From Colwellia psychrerythraea (GTDB taxonomy: Bacteria; Pseudomonadota; Gammaproteobacteria; Enterobacterales; Alteromonadaceae): DNA of 64,000 nucleotides. The position numbers and the translations under genes were made by a program. Below the pieces are notes generated by a model. It did no database searches, was not told the origin of the DNA, and saw only the letters and a program-made list of their open reading frames with translations. Positions 9,779-19,410 of this stretch are shown in pieces (position 1 is the first letter of the stretch; every line of letters begins with the position of its first letter). The stretch spans positions 62,001-126,000 of the forward strand of contig NZ_JQEC01000011.1 in the NCBI RefSeq assembly GCF_000764185.1, given 5' to 3'.

Positions 9779-10399
9779 TTATTGAAATGGAGAAGGATCG
9801 CCCTCTCCTACGCGTAATATTTCAATATCGTCATTAGAAAAATCAATTACAGTGGTTGGGTGTTCCCCTAAATGCCCACCGTTGATAATAAGATCAACTT
9901 GATGCTCTAATAAATCTCGAATGTGTTCAGGATCATACTCAGCCATTTCTTGGCCAGGCATAATTAAACTGGTAGACATTATAGGCTCTGCCAGTTCAGT
10001 CAACAAGGCTTGTGCGATAGTATTATCAGGCACCCTAATGCCTATTGTTTTCTTTTTAGGGTTTAACAAGCGCTTAGGTACTTCTTTACTGCCTTTAAAA
10101 ATAAAAGTATAAGCACCAGGAGTATTATTTTTGAGCAGGCGATAAGCACTGTTATCGACCCGCGTATATTCTGATAATTGTGATAAATCTTGACAAACTA
10201 AAGTAAAGTTATGATCTTTATTTATATCTCTAATACTACAAATACGTTCTAGTGCTTTTTTATCACCTAAGTGGCAACCTAAGGCATAACCTGAATCGGT
10301 AGGATAAACAATCACGCCACCTTTTTTGATGATTTCTGCCGCTTGTTTCATTAAACGACCCTGAGGGTTATCTGGGTGTACATAAAAAAACTGACTCAT
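9779..10399 (-). CDS. yciO: YciO, Sua5/YciO/YrdC family protein
   Basis: This 206-residue protein has a single YrdC-like fold domain (GGVIVYPTDSGYALGCHLGD near residues 28-47, then KKTIGIRVPDN and IMSTSLIMPGQ). The family includes L-threonylcarbamoyladenylate synthases that use threonine, bicarbonate and ATP to make the precursor of t6A in tRNA. YciO itself is a close paralogue of TsaC whose activity is weaker or different. Its position between rluB and the PHP phosphatase gene matches the E. coli order rluB-yciO-rnm-trp. Confidence 0.88.
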   Translation of the reverse strand: MSQFFYVHPDNPQGRLMKQAAEIIKKGGVIVYPTDSGYALGCHLGDKKALERICSIRDINKDHNFTLVCQDLSQLSEYTRVDNSAYRLLKNNTPGAYTFIFKGSKEVPKRLLNPKKKTIGIRVPDNTIAQALLTELAEPIMSTSLIMPGQEMAEYDPEHIRDLLEHQVDLIINGGHLGEHPTTVIDFSNDDIEILRVGEGDPSPFQ

Positions 10400-10530
10400 G
10401 AGACTTTCCTTACCTTTAAAACTTGTTTTTATTTATTGTTAAGTGCTTAGTATATTTATCAGCTGAAACAATTCGTTGTGACTTGCGTGTTTACTTTGAT
10501 CAAAGATGTATTTGAGTATTTTGCTAATAT

Positions 10531-11436
10531 TTATTGCCACTGCGCCCAAACAGGCTTAGCACCAACGGGCATAGTTAAGTTCCGTCCTAAATCGCTCCAT
10601 TTATTAGGATAATGAAAATCAGATCCCATTGAAGAAAACAAATTGTACTCCTCACAATAAGCCAACATTTTTCGTCTTTGCTCTGGGTTCATCTGCGGTA
10701 AAACCACTTCTAAACCGTCACCAGCGACTTCGCTAAAGTGAACAATTAAGCGACGTAACCACTTAGCAGAGAGATCATACCTAATTGGGTGAGCCATAAC
10801 TGCACTGCCGCCAGCTTGATGAATAGCTTGAACCGCTTCCTCAATACTGCACCAATTAGGTTTTACATATGCGCGCTGCCCTTTAGAGCCTTTTTTACCT
10901 ATGTATTTATCAAAAGCTTGCTGCATGGTATTTACATGTCCTTGCTGATGAAGCACTTTAGCAAAATGAGCTCTGGTTATTGAGCCTTGACCGGCCATTT
11001 CTTTAGCATCAGCATAAACTGTTGAAAAACCACATTTTGCTAGTTTTTCTCCCATTGAAATAGCACGTTGCTCTCTTGCTTCTTGCTGCTTTACTATCAG
11101 TGCTTGTAAATCGCAATTCTCCTTGTCAATATTCAAACCAACAATATGAATTTCAAAACCTTGCCAAGCAGTTGATATTTCAATGCCAGTTATCAATTTA
11201 AGTGGAATTTTTTTCTCTTCAATATACTTTTGCGCTATATCAATACCAGCGACAGTATCGTGATCTGTAATGGCTAAAACATCAATTTGAAAGTTAGCAG
11301 CCCTATCTATCAAGCTTTGCGGAGACAAGCTACCATCAGAACAATTTGTATGGCTATGCAAGTCGATACGCTTATGGGCAAAACCTTCGGTTTTTACTAT
11401 CTGATGAGGGAAATCAGTGGTTGACAGCAACGCCAT
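10531..11436 (-). CDS. rnm: PHP-domain 5'-3' exoribonuclease / 3',5'-nucleotide phosphatase Rnm (YciV)
   Basis: This 301-residue protein carries a PHP domain with the metal-binding motifs HSHTNCSDG (residues 27-35), ITDHDT, an AHPIRYD histidine and a terminal GSDFHYP. E. coli YciV (RNase AM, Rnm) hydrolyses 3',5'-bisphosphate nucleotides and trims 5' ends of 5S and 23S rRNA. It is transcribed away from the trp operon, with the trp control region between them, exactly as in enterics where it was once named trpH. Confidence 0.9.
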   Translation of the reverse strand: MALLSTTDFPHQIVKTEGFAHKRIDLHSHTNCSDGSLSPQSLIDRAANFQIDVLAITDHDTVAGIDIAQKYIEEKKIPLKLITGIEISTAWQGFEIHIVGLNIDKENCDLQALIVKQQEAREQRAISMGEKLAKCGFSTVYADAKEMAGQGSITRAHFAKVLHQQGHVNTMQQAFDKYIGKKGSKGQRAYVKPNWCSIEEAVQAIHQAGGSAVMAHPIRYDLSAKWLRRLIVHFSEVAGDGLEVVLPQMNPEQRRKMLAYCEEYNLFSSMGSDFHYPNKWSDLGRNLTMPVGAKPVWAQWQ

Positions 11437-11524
11437 AATAAGGTCTTCTATAGAGGTAAATCTTAGTATTAAGATAAGTTTACTGATAACGGGTAAGTAA
11501 TGATACTCTTTCCTTTATTATTAA

Positions 11525-11553
11525 TTGAAAATAAAAGAAGCTTAAAGTAAATA
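11525..11553 (+). promoter_or_regulatory. Possible trp operon promoter
   Basis: TTGAAA at 11525-11530, a 17-base spacer and TAAATA at 11548-11553 could be the -35 and -10 elements, placing the start about 25 bp before the leader peptide. The -10 match is weak. No clear TrpR operator (paired ACTAGT half-sites) was seen between 11437 and 11583. Confidence 0.35.
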
Positions 11554-11583
11554 CCGTACGGCTTCTCAAAGGCATATAGAAAG

Positions 11584-11640
11584 ATGAATACAGCAATAAA
11601 AAACATAACATCAATTTGGTGGTGGCATAACTCGACATAA
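11584..11640 (+). CDS. trpL: trp operon leader peptide TrpL
   Basis: An 18-codon ORF reads MNTAIKNITSIWWWHNST and ends in TAA at 11638-11640. Three consecutive Trp codons at 11617-11625 are the sensing device of trp attenuation. Next come a hairpin that can form within segments 1 and 2 (CATAACTC at 11626-11633 with GGGTTGTG at 11642-11649, two G-T pairs counted among eight) and a Rho-independent terminator at 11689-11718. When charged tRNA-Trp is scarce the ribosome stalls on the Trp codons, segment 1 is masked and segment 2 is free to pair with segment 3. A purine stretch (AGAAAGATG) precedes the start codon. It is too short for usual gene callers. Confidence 0.88.
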   Translation: MNTAIKNITSIWWWHNST

Positions 11641-11718
11641 TGGGTTGTGATAATTGCGTATATCTTTAAAAAGGTAAAACAAATTTCAAAAAACCCGCTC
11701 CTATTAGCGGGTTTTTCT
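11626..11718 (+). promoter_or_regulatory. trp attenuator (1:2 hairpin, antiterminator and 3:4 terminator)
   Basis: Segment 1:2 is CATAACTC/GGGTTGTG with an 8-base loop. The terminator 3:4 is AAAAACCCGCT (11689-11699) paired with AGCGGGTTTTT (11706-11716) around a 6-base loop, with a T-run. Segment 2 GGGTT (11642-11646) is complementary to AACCC (11692-11696) of segment 3, which gives a short antiterminator. The layout is that of classical E. coli-type trp attenuation. The exact 2:3 pairing is weak by eye and would need folding. Confidence 0.8.
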
Positions 11719-11760
11719 CGTTAAAGCGTTAGAGAATTCATCGATTTGCAAGGGATTAAA

Positions 11761-11817
11761 ATGAATAGAACAAAAACATGGTTTATTTGGTGGCTATTGC
11801 CCATTTATGCAGGCTGA
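11761..11817 (+). CDS. Second Trp-rich mini-ORF upstream of trpE
   Basis: An 18-codon ORF, MNRTKTWFIWWLLPIYAG, begins with ATG at 11761 behind AAGGGATTAAA, a credible ribosome-binding site, and ends in TGA at 11815-11817. It holds three Trp codons (one alone, two adjacent). It lies after the attenuator terminator and 38 bp before trpE, in a different frame from trpE. No second terminator is visible before trpE. It could be a second leader peptide acting at translation, a small hydrophobic peptide, or chance. The Trp content, the SD and the matching length of 18 codons make chance less attractive. Confidence 0.5.
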   Translation: MNRTKTWFIWWLLPIYAG

Positions 11818-11855
11818 CCATTTTTATTTAAATAAACTCTATAGAAGTACTCAAT

Positions 11856-13511
11856 ATGACTAAAAACATACCAAATGAAATAAGCGGTTCATCTCTTATA
11901 GGGGTGAATACCATACGAGATAACACCTACTATCAAAGCGACCCGTTAAGTGTTTATCAATTATTATGTCATCAACAGCAGCATAATATTTTATTAGAAT
12001 CTGCCGAGATTGATAAAAAACATTTATTAAAAAGCTTATTATTAACTGACGCTGCCTTAAAAATTGTGTGTGATGGCAATATCGTTACATTTTCCGCTTT
12101 ATCTATTAATGGTGAAGCTGCGCTTAACTTCGCGACATCTCAGTTAGAAGATCATGCTCAAGTGATCGTCGCTGCTGATGGAAAATCATTTCAAGCCACA
12201 TTCAATGAAGTTGCTAAAGACCTTGATGAAAAGGCTCGCTTAAGCGCAACAAATCAATTACACAGTTTACGATTATTTAATCAGCTCACTGATGATAACA
12301 GTCACCCTTTTTCAGTCTTTTTAGGTGGCGTATTTGCCTTTGATCTCATGGCAATAGCCGAAGAGTTACCCCCTGTAGATAATGGCGACAATAGCTGTCC
12401 TGATTTTGTTTATTATTTAGCTGAAACCTTAGTAATTATTGACCATGAATTACAAAGCACTGAAATTATTGGTAATGTTTTTTCATTCGATAACGCTGAT
12501 AAAACTCACCAAAGCCAATTAGCTATAACGGCGCGAGTTGCTCAGATTAAAGAAGAACTATCCAGTTCTGTCAGTGCAGAACAAGTTTCACAATTCAGTC
12601 CGTCATTCGCTGATATTAATAATCAACAAAACTCAAATGATGAATTGCAAGTAGATATTAGTGACGAACGTTACTGTCAGATTGTAGAGCAATTAAAAGA
12701 AAACATTAAAGCGGGTGATATTTTTCAAGTTGTACCATCACGAACTTTTACTTTACCTTGTTTTGACTCCATCGGCGCTTATAAAGCTCTAAAAATTAGT
12801 AACCCAAGCCCGTACATGTTCTATTTAAAGGACAGTGACTTTTGTATTTTTGGCGCCTCTCCTGAATCCGCATTAAAATATCAAGCCAGCAATCGCCACG
12901 TAGAGATTTACCCTATAGCAGGAACGCGCCCTCGCGGTTTTGATAAGCAAGGTAATATTTCATTAGACCTAGATAGTCGTATTGAACTTGAGCTTAGGCA
13001 AGATAAAAAAGAATCTGCCGAACATATTATGCTGGTCGATTTAGCGCGAAATGATATTGCTAGGGTTTCACAACCGGGCACCCGTTATGTTGCTGATTTG
13101 CTCAAAGTAGATCGCTACTCTCATGTAATGCACTTAGTTTCTAGAGTTTGCGGTACTTTACAAACAGGTCTTGATGCGTTGCACGCTTATCAAGCTTGTA
13201 TGAATATGGGCACGCTATCAGGCGCACCTAAAGTAAAAGCAACATCACTTATTCGAGAAGTTGAAGGTAAAAGACGCGGCAGTTATGGCGGCGCGGTAGG
13301 CTACTTAACTGGCACAGGTGAAATGGACACCTGTATAGTTATACGCTCAGCCTTTGTTAAAGACAATATTGCGCAAGTACAAGCTGGTGCGGGTGTTGTT
13401 TATGACTCAGACCCCATCAGTGAAGCCAATGAAACAAAGCAAAAAGCACAAGCAGTTATTAATGCTATTGCAGCTGCCAATGCTTCAGCAAAGGAGCAAG
13501 CCCATGACTAA
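11856..13511 (+). CDS. trpE: Anthranilate synthase component I
   Basis: This 551-residue large subunit converts chorismate and ammonia to anthranilate, the first step of tryptophan synthesis. The LLES motif of the Trp feedback site is present (residues 42-45). The chorismate-binding C-terminal half shows IFQVVPSRTF, PSPYMFYLK, PIAGTRPRG and the DLARNDIARV and GTLSGAPKVKA stretches. Asp/Glu and His residues typical of the active site are present. The stop overlaps the trpG start by 8 bases (ATGACTAA), which couples synthesis of the two subunits. Confidence 0.96.
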   Translation: MTKNIPNEISGSSLIGVNTIRDNTYYQSDPLSVYQLLCHQQQHNILLESAEIDKKHLLKSLLLTDAALKIVCDGNIVTFSALSINGEAALNFATSQLEDHAQVIVAADGKSFQATFNEVAKDLDEKARLSATNQLHSLRLFNQLTDDNSHPFSVFLGGVFAFDLMAIAEELPPVDNGDNSCPDFVYYLAETLVIIDHELQSTEIIGNVFSFDNADKTHQSQLAITARVAQIKEELSSSVSAEQVSQFSPSFADINNQQNSNDELQVDISDERYCQIVEQLKENIKAGDIFQVVPSRTFTLPCFDSIGAYKALKISNPSPYMFYLKDSDFCIFGASPESALKYQASNRHVEIYPIAGTRPRGFDKQGNISLDLDSRIELELRQDKKESAEHIMLVDLARNDIARVSQPGTRYVADLLKVDRYSHVMHLVSRVCGTLQTGLDALHAYQACMNMGTLSGAPKVKATSLIREVEGKRRGSYGGAVGYLTGTGEMDTCIVIRSAFVKDNIAQVQAGAGVVYDSDPISEANETKQKAQAVINAIAAANASAKEQAHD

Positions 13512-14133
13512 ATTATTTATGCTCGACAACTTAGATTCTTTTACCTATAACCTAGTCGATGAATTTCAATGTTTAGGCTTTGAGCCTAGTGTTTATCGAA
13601 ATACTATCAATGCTGACTTTATTTTTGAAAAAATGCTCGAACACACGACAATGACTTCAGAGCCAGTATTATTGGTTCTTTCTCCTGGCCCAGGCGAACC
13701 GAAAAATGCGGGTTGCTTAATGGCACTTATTAAAAAATGTGCAGGGCGTATTCCGATGATGGGAATTTGTTTGGGTCATCAAGCCTTAATCGAGCATTAT
13801 GGCGGTCGTGTCGACAGAGCTGAAGAAATTGTCCATGGTAAAGCCTCTAATATTACCCATACGGGTAGTGGTGCTTTTTTGAATATACAAAACCCGTTGC
13901 CTGTTGCGCGTTATCACTCTTTGGTAGGTAAAGATATCCCGAAAACATTGGAAGTCATCGCCGACTATAATGGCATGTGTATGGCCATTAGCCGTGAAAA
14001 GGATGCAGTTTTAGCTTTTCAATTTCACCCTGAGTCAATATTAACAACCTTCGGCGCCACCTTATTAGCGCAAAGCATTAAATATTTACTAGAGCTAGCG
14101 CCATCACTTAACCACAAAGTTACTGGAGTATAA
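13504..14133 (+). CDS. trpG: Anthranilate synthase component II (glutamine amidotransferase)
   Basis: This 209-residue class I amidotransferase supplies ammonia from glutamine to TrpE. The nucleophile is in MGICLGHQA (Cys near residue 84). The catalytic His and Glu are in FQFHPES near residues 172-178. The start chosen is ATG 13504, inside the last codons of trpE. A longer frame upstream exists only because it reads through trpE in another frame. Unlike in E. coli, trpG is a separate gene and is not fused to trpD. Confidence 0.95.
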   Translation: MTKLFMLDNLDSFTYNLVDEFQCLGFEPSVYRNTINADFIFEKMLEHTTMTSEPVLLVLSPGPGEPKNAGCLMALIKKCAGRIPMMGICLGHQALIEHYGGRVDRAEEIVHGKASNITHTGSGAFLNIQNPLPVARYHSLVGKDIPKTLEVIADYNGMCMAISREKDAVLAFQFHPESILTTFGATLLAQSIKYLLELAPSLNHKVTGV

Positions 14134-14134
14134 A

Positions 14135-15220
14135 ATGACTCATTCAAAAACAATTACCATGGCTGATACCAACACTATTTTACCTTTACTCGTTGATGGT
14201 CTTGATTTAAATCAAACACAAAGCCATGATTTTTTCCAGCAAGTTCTCCAAGGCAATATAACGCCAGCGTTAATGGCAAGTGTACTAACTGCACTGAAAA
14301 TAAAAGGTGAAACACCACAAGAAATTGCTGGCGCTGCACTAGCTATTCGCTCTGCTGCGACATCATTTCCTCAGCGTACTAATAATGAGATAGTTGCTGA
14401 TTGTGTTGGTACTGGCGGCGATGGTGCTAATACCATTAATATTTCAACCACCGCAGCAATTCTAGCGGCAGCTTGTGGTTTAAAAATGGCAAAACATGGG
14501 AATCGAAGTGTATCTAGTATGTCTGGCTCTGCTGATTTACTTGAAGCTTTTGGTGTTAATTTATCCATGTCTCCTACAACAGCAAATCACTGTTTAGAAC
14601 AAACAAACTTATGTTTTTTATATGCCCCTGCTTACCACTCTGGTTTTAAACATGCGGCACCAGTACGTAAGGCAATGGGCATTCGTACCCTTTTTAATAT
14701 TTTAGGGCCTCTGGTTAATCCAGCTAAACCCAATATAATGCTGCTTGGCGTATATACGCCAGAGTTACTAATGCCGATGGCACATGCGTTAACACTTACA
14801 GGTGTTAACCGCGCCTTTGTTGTTCATGGCAGCGGCTTAGATGAAATAGCCCTGCATGGCGAAACTCAAATTGTTGAAATTAATAACGGTGAACTAGTTG
14901 AGCGTACTATTTCGCCGCAAGATTTTGGCTTGAAAAATTACTCTCTTGATGATATTCAAGGCGGCACGCCAAAAGAAAATGCCAATATCATTAAAGCCAT
15001 TTTATCAGGACAAGGCAAAGAGGCACACAATGCGGCGGTGATCATTAACTGCGCCGCATTACTGTATTTACACAATAAGGCTGACTCACTTACTCAAGCT
15101 GCACAATTAGCAAGTGAAGTACTTTCCTCCGGTAAAGCTTTAATAACGTTATCAACATTAGTAGAACTTTCTAATCAAGACTTCTCATCAAATTCAAGTG
15201 ACAAAAAGGCTGAAAAATAG
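14135..15220 (+). CDS. trpD: Anthranilate phosphoribosyltransferase
   Basis: This 361-residue enzyme transfers the phosphoribosyl group from PRPP to anthranilate. The PRPP and magnesium site motif VGTGGDGANTINIST lies near residues 92-106, with KHGNRSVSS following and the anthranilate-binding GIRTLFNILGPLVNP further on. The start is one base after the trpG stop. trpCF follows two bases after its stop. It is slightly longer than the typical 340 residues because of an N-terminal extension; ATG 14159 (codon 9) is an alternative start. Confidence 0.95.
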   Translation: MTHSKTITMADTNTILPLLVDGLDLNQTQSHDFFQQVLQGNITPALMASVLTALKIKGETPQEIAGAALAIRSAATSFPQRTNNEIVADCVGTGGDGANTINISTTAAILAAACGLKMAKHGNRSVSSMSGSADLLEAFGVNLSMSPTTANHCLEQTNLCFLYAPAYHSGFKHAAPVRKAMGIRTLFNILGPLVNPAKPNIMLLGVYTPELLMPMAHALTLTGVNRAFVVHGSGLDEIALHGETQIVEINNGELVERTISPQDFGLKNYSLDDIQGGTPKENANIIKAILSGQGKEAHNAAVIINCAALLYLHNKADSLTQAAQLASEVLSSGKALITLSTLVELSNQDFSSNSSDKKAEK

Positions 15221-15221
15221 C

Positions 15222-16664
15222 ATGAATACCTTTAATAATACTTCAGCAGAAAAAAATATTCTCGAACAAATAGTTGATGATAAGCGCATTGAAATTGATG
15301 CTTTAAAAATAAGCAAACCTTTAGCCAGTTTCATTGATGAACTGGTACCAACCACTAAAGATATGTACGCAGCATTAACTAGAACAGCAGATAAACCCCA
15401 CGCTGGATTTATTCTCGAATGCAAGAAAGCCTCACCTTCTAAAGGGCTAATCCGTCCTGATTTTGATGTTAAGGCAATTTGCCAAATCTATGATAAATAT
15501 GCTGCCGCTATTTCAGTGTTAACTGATGAAAAATATTTTCAAGGTAACTTTGATTACCTAAAAACGGTCACGCAATCAGTAAAGTGTCCTGTACTTAATA
15601 AAGACTTCTTTGTTGATAGCTATCAAGTTTACTTAGCAAGGTATTATGGCGCTGATGCTATTTTATTAATGCTTAGCGTATTATCAGATGATGAGTACCT
15701 CGAATTAGCCGCCGTTGCTGAGCAATATAACTTAGCCATATTAACTGAAATTTCTACCTATGATGAACGCGACCGAGCAATCAAGCTTAATGCGAAGATG
15801 ATTGGTATCAACAATCGAAACTTACGTGACTTAAGTACCGATATAGCACGTACCTTTGATTTTGCTCCTAGCTTGCCGGACGATAGAATTATAATTTCGG
15901 AGTCAGGTATATACAATAATGCACAAGTTAGAGAGCTAGCCCCTGCTGTTGATGGTTTTTTAGTCGGCAGTTCACTGATGGATCCTAAAAACAATGTTTA
16001 TCAAGATATTGATTTAGCATGTCGTAAGCTTATTTATGGCAACAATAAAGTTTGTGGATTAACTGAAGAAAAATACGCCAGTGCTGCAGCTGGTGCTGGC
16101 GCACGTTTTGGCGGCCTTATTTTTGCAGAGAAATCTCCTCGTTATGTGACAAAAGCACAAGCTAAAAATATTATTCAAGCATCGCCAAAATTAGAGTATG
16201 TCGGCGTTTTTGTGAATGAAGAACGTGCAGAAATTATAAGCTTAGTGAAGGATTTACGTTTAAGTGCGGTGCAACTGCACGGTAGTGAAGACAATCATTA
16301 TATTGCAGCTTTAATTGCCGAGCTTACTGAAAACGACTGTAGTTTTTGTCAGGTGTGGCAAGCAAGTCCAGTAGCGCAAAACGTGCCTTTACTTAATAAG
16401 TATGTAAGTCATCACGTACTTGATGGCCAAAGCCCTGGCAGTGGTCAGTCGTTCGATTGGCAAGTATTAGCCTTAAGTGAGCAAAACTTATCAAATAGCT
16501 TTTTAGCTGGCGGACTAAATAATGACAATATTAGTCAAGCCATTGAGCAATTAACCCATGTAGATTTATTTGGCCTAGACCTGAATTCAGGTGTTGAAGA
16601 TAGCCCAGGTATCAAATCAAGCGAAAAACTTATTCAAATATTTTCGCAAATTAGGAATTATTAA
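15222..16664 (+). CDS. trpCF: Bifunctional indole-3-glycerol-phosphate synthase / phosphoribosylanthranilate isomerase
   Basis: This 480-residue fusion carries the TrpC domain first ([12 protein letters not shown] near residues 65-76, [27 protein letters not shown]) and the TrpF domain second ([14 protein letters not shown] near residue 276, [15 protein letters not shown]). It isomerises phosphoribosylanthranilate and then closes the indole ring. The start chosen is ATG 15222, one base after the trpD stop, instead of a longer frame overlapping trpD. The C/F fusion is the usual arrangement in gammaproteobacteria. Confidence 0.95.
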   Translation: MNTFNNTSAEKNILEQIVDDKRIEIDALKISKPLASFIDELVPTTKDMYAALTRTADKPHAGFILECKKASPSKGLIRPDFDVKAICQIYDKYAAAISVLTDEKYFQGNFDYLKTVTQSVKCPVLNKDFFVDSYQVYLARYYGADAILLMLSVLSDDEYLELAAVAEQYNLAILTEISTYDERDRAIKLNAKMIGINNRNLRDLSTDIARTFDFAPSLPDDRIIISESGIYNNAQVRELAPAVDGFLVGSSLMDPKNNVYQDIDLACRKLIYGNNKVCGLTEEKYASAAAGAGARFGGLIFAEKSPRYVTKAQAKNIIQASPKLEYVGVFVNEERAEIISLVKDLRLSAVQLHGSEDNHYIAALIAELTENDCSFCQVWQASPVAQNVPLLNKYVSHHVLDGQSPGSGQSFDWQVLALSEQNLSNSFLAGGLNNDNISQAIEQLTHVDLFGLDLNSGVEDSPGIKSSEKLIQIFSQIRNY

Positions 16665-16665
16665 G

Positions 16666-17928
16666 ATGTCAGATATAAAACAAGAGACTCCAGATAACAC
16701 AGCGAAAAAAAATTACTTACCAGCCTACTTTGGCGAGTTTGGCGGCATGTATGTTGGCGAACTATTAGTTCCAGCGCTAGAGCAATTAGAACAAGCTTTT
16801 ATCGAGTCTCAAACCGATGAGGCCTTTTTAACTGAGTTCAATAATTTATTAACCAAATATGCCGGACGGCCGACACCATTAACTTGTTGCCGAAATATTG
16901 TAAAAAACCCTCTCGCTAAAATTTATTTAAAACGTGAAGATTTATTACACGGTGGCGCTCATAAAACTAACCAAGTTTTAGGGCAGGCTCTGCTAGCCAA
17001 ACGTATGGGTAAAACCGAAATAATTGCTGAGACAGGTGCAGGCCAGCACGGTGTTGCAACGGCTATTGCTTGTTCATTGCTTGGCTTAAAATGTAAAGTT
17101 TATATGGGTGCTGTTGATTGTCAACGTCAACAACCTAATGTCTTTCGTATGAAATTAATGGGGGCTGAAGTTATACCGGTAACTGCTGGCTCTGGAACAT
17201 TAAAAGATGCTGTTAATGAAGCGCTCAGAGACTGGTCTGCAAATTATGAAAATGCCCACTACTTACTAGGCACTGCTGCTGGCCCACATCCCTTCCCTAC
17301 AATCGTTCGTGAGTTTCAAAAAATGATTGGTGAAGAGGCAAAAGCACAGTTCCTTGAAGAAGAAGGTCGTTTACCTGATTATGTTATTGCTGCTGTGGGT
17401 GGTGGTTCAAATGCCATTGGTATGTTCCACGACTTTATTCATGAAGAAGGCGTTAAGCTTATTGGTGTTGAAGCAGGCGGTAAAGGCATTGAGACCAAGG
17501 AACATGGTGCTACGCTTGTTGCTGGATCAAAAGGTATGTTGCATGGAAATTACACTTACATCATGCAAGATGATTTCGGTCAAATTCAAGAATCTTACTC
17601 TGTATCTGCAGGCTTGGACTATCCTGCTGTAGGTCCTCAACATGCATTCTTGAAAGACACTGGCCGTGCTCAATATGTGGCAATCAATGATGATGAAGCG
17701 TTGGCCGCATTTCAAGCCTTAGCAATGAACGAAGGCATAATTCCTGCACTTGAATCATCCCATGCACTTGCCCAAGCATTGAAAATGGCAGAATCGGTCA
17801 CGACTGAAACTATTTACCTTGTAAACCTTTCTGGTCGTGGTGATAAAGATTTAGCTCATGTACACGCTATTCTTTCACCTGATGAAGCTGCATCAGCACA
17901 AACAGTTAAACATAGAGGAGAGGCATAA
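16666..17928 (+). CDS. trpB: Tryptophan synthase beta chain
   Basis: This 420-residue PLP enzyme condenses indole with serine. The PLP lysine is in [14 protein letters not shown] (near residue 95), the phosphate-binding loop is [11 protein letters not shown], and AETGAGQHG lies between them. The start is ATG 16666, one base after trpCF; a frame that begins further upstream overlaps trpCF and is not needed. The stop overlaps trpA (TAATG). The N-terminus has a short polar tail before the conserved [10 protein letters not shown]. Confidence 0.96.
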   Translation: MSDIKQETPDNTAKKNYLPAYFGEFGGMYVGELLVPALEQLEQAFIESQTDEAFLTEFNNLLTKYAGRPTPLTCCRNIVKNPLAKIYLKREDLLHGGAHKTNQVLGQALLAKRMGKTEIIAETGAGQHGVATAIACSLLGLKCKVYMGAVDCQRQQPNVFRMKLMGAEVIPVTAGSGTLKDAVNEALRDWSANYENAHYLLGTAAGPHPFPTIVREFQKMIGEEAKAQFLEEEGRLPDYVIAAVGGGSNAIGMFHDFIHEEGVKLIGVEAGGKGIETKEHGATLVAGSKGMLHGNYTYIMQDDFGQIQESYSVSAGLDYPAVGPQHAFLKDTGRAQYVAINDDEALAAFQALAMNEGIIPALESSHALAQALKMAESVTTETIYLVNLSGRGDKDLAHVHAILSPDEAASAQTVKHRGEA

Positions 17929-18776
17929 TGTCACACTCAAGAATTCAACAAGCTGGTGCCCGTTACCAAGCTTCGTTCGCGGCACTGAAAGAGAAAAACG
18001 AGCAGGCTTTCATTCCATTTGTCATGATTGGCGATCCTAATGCGGATCAATCTTTTGCTATTATAAAAAGCTTAATAGATGCTGGGGCAGATGCACTAGA
18101 ATTAGGCATTCCATTTTCTGACCCAAGTGCTGACGGTATAACAATTCAAAAATCGGCATTGCGCGCTTTAGATGCCGGTATTAACACTAATATATGCATT
18201 GATATATTAAAACAAGTTAGAGAGTATGCTCCGCAAATTCCTATTGGCTTATTGTTATATGGCAACCTAGTTTTTGCACGTGGTATTGATACATTTTATC
18301 GTGATATGAGCGATGCAGGTGTAGACTCAGTGCTAATAGCTGACGTGCCTATTCGTGAGAGTGAACCGTTTAGAGAAGCAGCGTTAAAGCATGGCATAGC
18401 TCCTATATTTATTGCTCCGCCTAACGCAAGTGATGACACTCTACGTGCTGTATCTTCATATTCTAGAGGTTATACTTATGTTTTGAGTCGCGCTGGTGTG
18501 ACTGGTGTAGATAATGCTGAAAGTCCAAAAAACACAGTGGTAACCACCGCAAATAAGTTAATCGATAATTTAATGAAATATCATGCAGCTCCACCCATTT
18601 TAGGTTTTGGTATTTCAACACCACAACAAGTTAAAGAAGCACTTAAAGCAGGTGCTCTTGGTGCTATTAGCGGCTCTGCAGTAGTTAAAATAATTGAAGA
18701 TAATTTAACTGATAATAACAAAATGCTTAACGAACTGAGCCATTTTGTTAGTGATATGAAAGCCGCAACTAGGTAA
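17928..18776 (+). CDS. trpA: Tryptophan synthase alpha chain
   Basis: This 282-residue TIM-barrel subunit cleaves indole-3-glycerol phosphate and channels indole to TrpB. The catalytic Glu and Asp are in [13 protein letters not shown] near residues 57-69. The phosphate-binding GFGIS and GAISGSAVV loops are present near 222 and 242. Its ATG overlaps the trpB stop by one base. It is the last gene of the operon and is followed by a strong terminator. Confidence 0.96.
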   Translation: MSHSRIQQAGARYQASFAALKEKNEQAFIPFVMIGDPNADQSFAIIKSLIDAGADALELGIPFSDPSADGITIQKSALRALDAGINTNICIDILKQVREYAPQIPIGLLLYGNLVFARGIDTFYRDMSDAGVDSVLIADVPIRESEPFREAALKHGIAPIFIAPPNASDDTLRAVSSYSRGYTYVLSRAGVTGVDNAESPKNTVVTTANKLIDNLMKYHAAPPILGFGISTPQQVKEALKAGALGAISGSAVVKIIEDNLTDNNKMLNELSHFVSDMKAATR

Positions 18777-18826
18777 GGCTTGGATAAATGAATTTTGTTT
18801 TCAAGCTATAACTCACTTGAGACAAT

Positions 18827-18858
18827 AAAAAAGGAGCAAGGTTATTGCTCCTTTTTTA
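18827..18858. terminator. Terminator after trpA
   Basis: AAAAAAGGAGCAA (18827-18839) pairs perfectly with TTGCTCCTTTTTT (18845-18857) around a 5-base loop. It can also serve the convergent small membrane protein gene whose stop is at 18881. Confidence 0.9.
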
Positions 18859-18880
18859 TTACTTATTTATTAGTGTTGCT

Positions 18881-19237
18881 TTAAATTCTGAGCATGCGGA
18901 AAGATAAAAACACTATTATTAATGTTAAGGTGATAAACATTAACGCTAAAAGATGATAAAAAAATCGTTGTGTTTTTATTTTTACACGTGCTAAAAAACC
19001 CAAAGAGCAGTTGTCCTCACTTGGAATATTTTGAAAAATAGACAATAAAATATTAAAAAGTAATAGCCAAATGCAGCCAACAAAACTTAATATTTCGCAA
19101 GATACTGCTACTTGATTTTGGGATGGTACTTTTAACAATTGAGTAATGATAAATCCAACTAGAAGTGCAGCCAACAGGTAGCTTAATCTGCGAAATGGTT
19201 GCAGCTTTGTCGCAATGTCCCCTAGAAAATTCAACAT
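18881..19237 (-). CDS. Small membrane protein of unknown function
   Basis: This protein of 118 residues (134 if started at 19285) has three hydrophobic segments: LLAALLVGFIITQLL, a stretch around CIWLLLFNILLSIF, and ALMFITLTLIIVFLSF near the C-terminus. The start at 19237 (MLNFLGDIATKL) is chosen because GAGATCAAAA precedes it; no ribosome-binding site precedes 19285. I do not recognise a family. It lies downstream of the csrB-like RNA genes on the same strand but is separated from them by a strong terminator. Confidence 0.55.
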   Translation of the reverse strand: MLNFLGDIATKLQPFRRLSYLLAALLVGFIITQLLKVPSQNQVAVSCEILSFVGCIWLLLFNILLSIFQNIPSEDNCSLGFLARVKIKTQRFFYHLLALMFITLTLIIVFLSFRMLRI

Positions 19238-19381
19238 TTTTGATCTCAGAATAAAATGACTAACTTTAGAATAAGCGATTATCATAACGGTATATACCGG
19301 TTAACCATAATTTAATTGATCATTGAGAACGCTGTAATTACTAAACTAAATAAACTGAGAAAAATATTTATCACTAAACAT

Positions 19382-19410
19382 AAAAAATGCGACTGGTAAG
19401 TCGCATTTTT
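19382..19410 (-). terminator. Terminator of csrB-like RNA copy A
   Basis: AAAAATGCGACT (19383-19394) pairs with AGTCGCATTTTT (19399-19410) around a 4-base loop. On the minus strand it ends in a run of U. A nearly identical stem closes copy B. Confidence 0.9.

Noticed and set aside
11818-11855. Second attenuator terminator before trpE
   Set aside because: Only the palindrome TTTATTTAAATAAA is present; it has no GC stem and would not terminate.
13354-13503. Upstream extension of trpG into trpE
   Set aside because: The family N-terminus begins at ATG 13504 (MTKLFMLDNLDSF); the extra residues are trpE read in another frame.
16591-16665. Upstream extension of trpB into trpCF
   Set aside because: The extension is trpCF read in another frame; the normal start is ATG 16666, one base after the trpCF stop.
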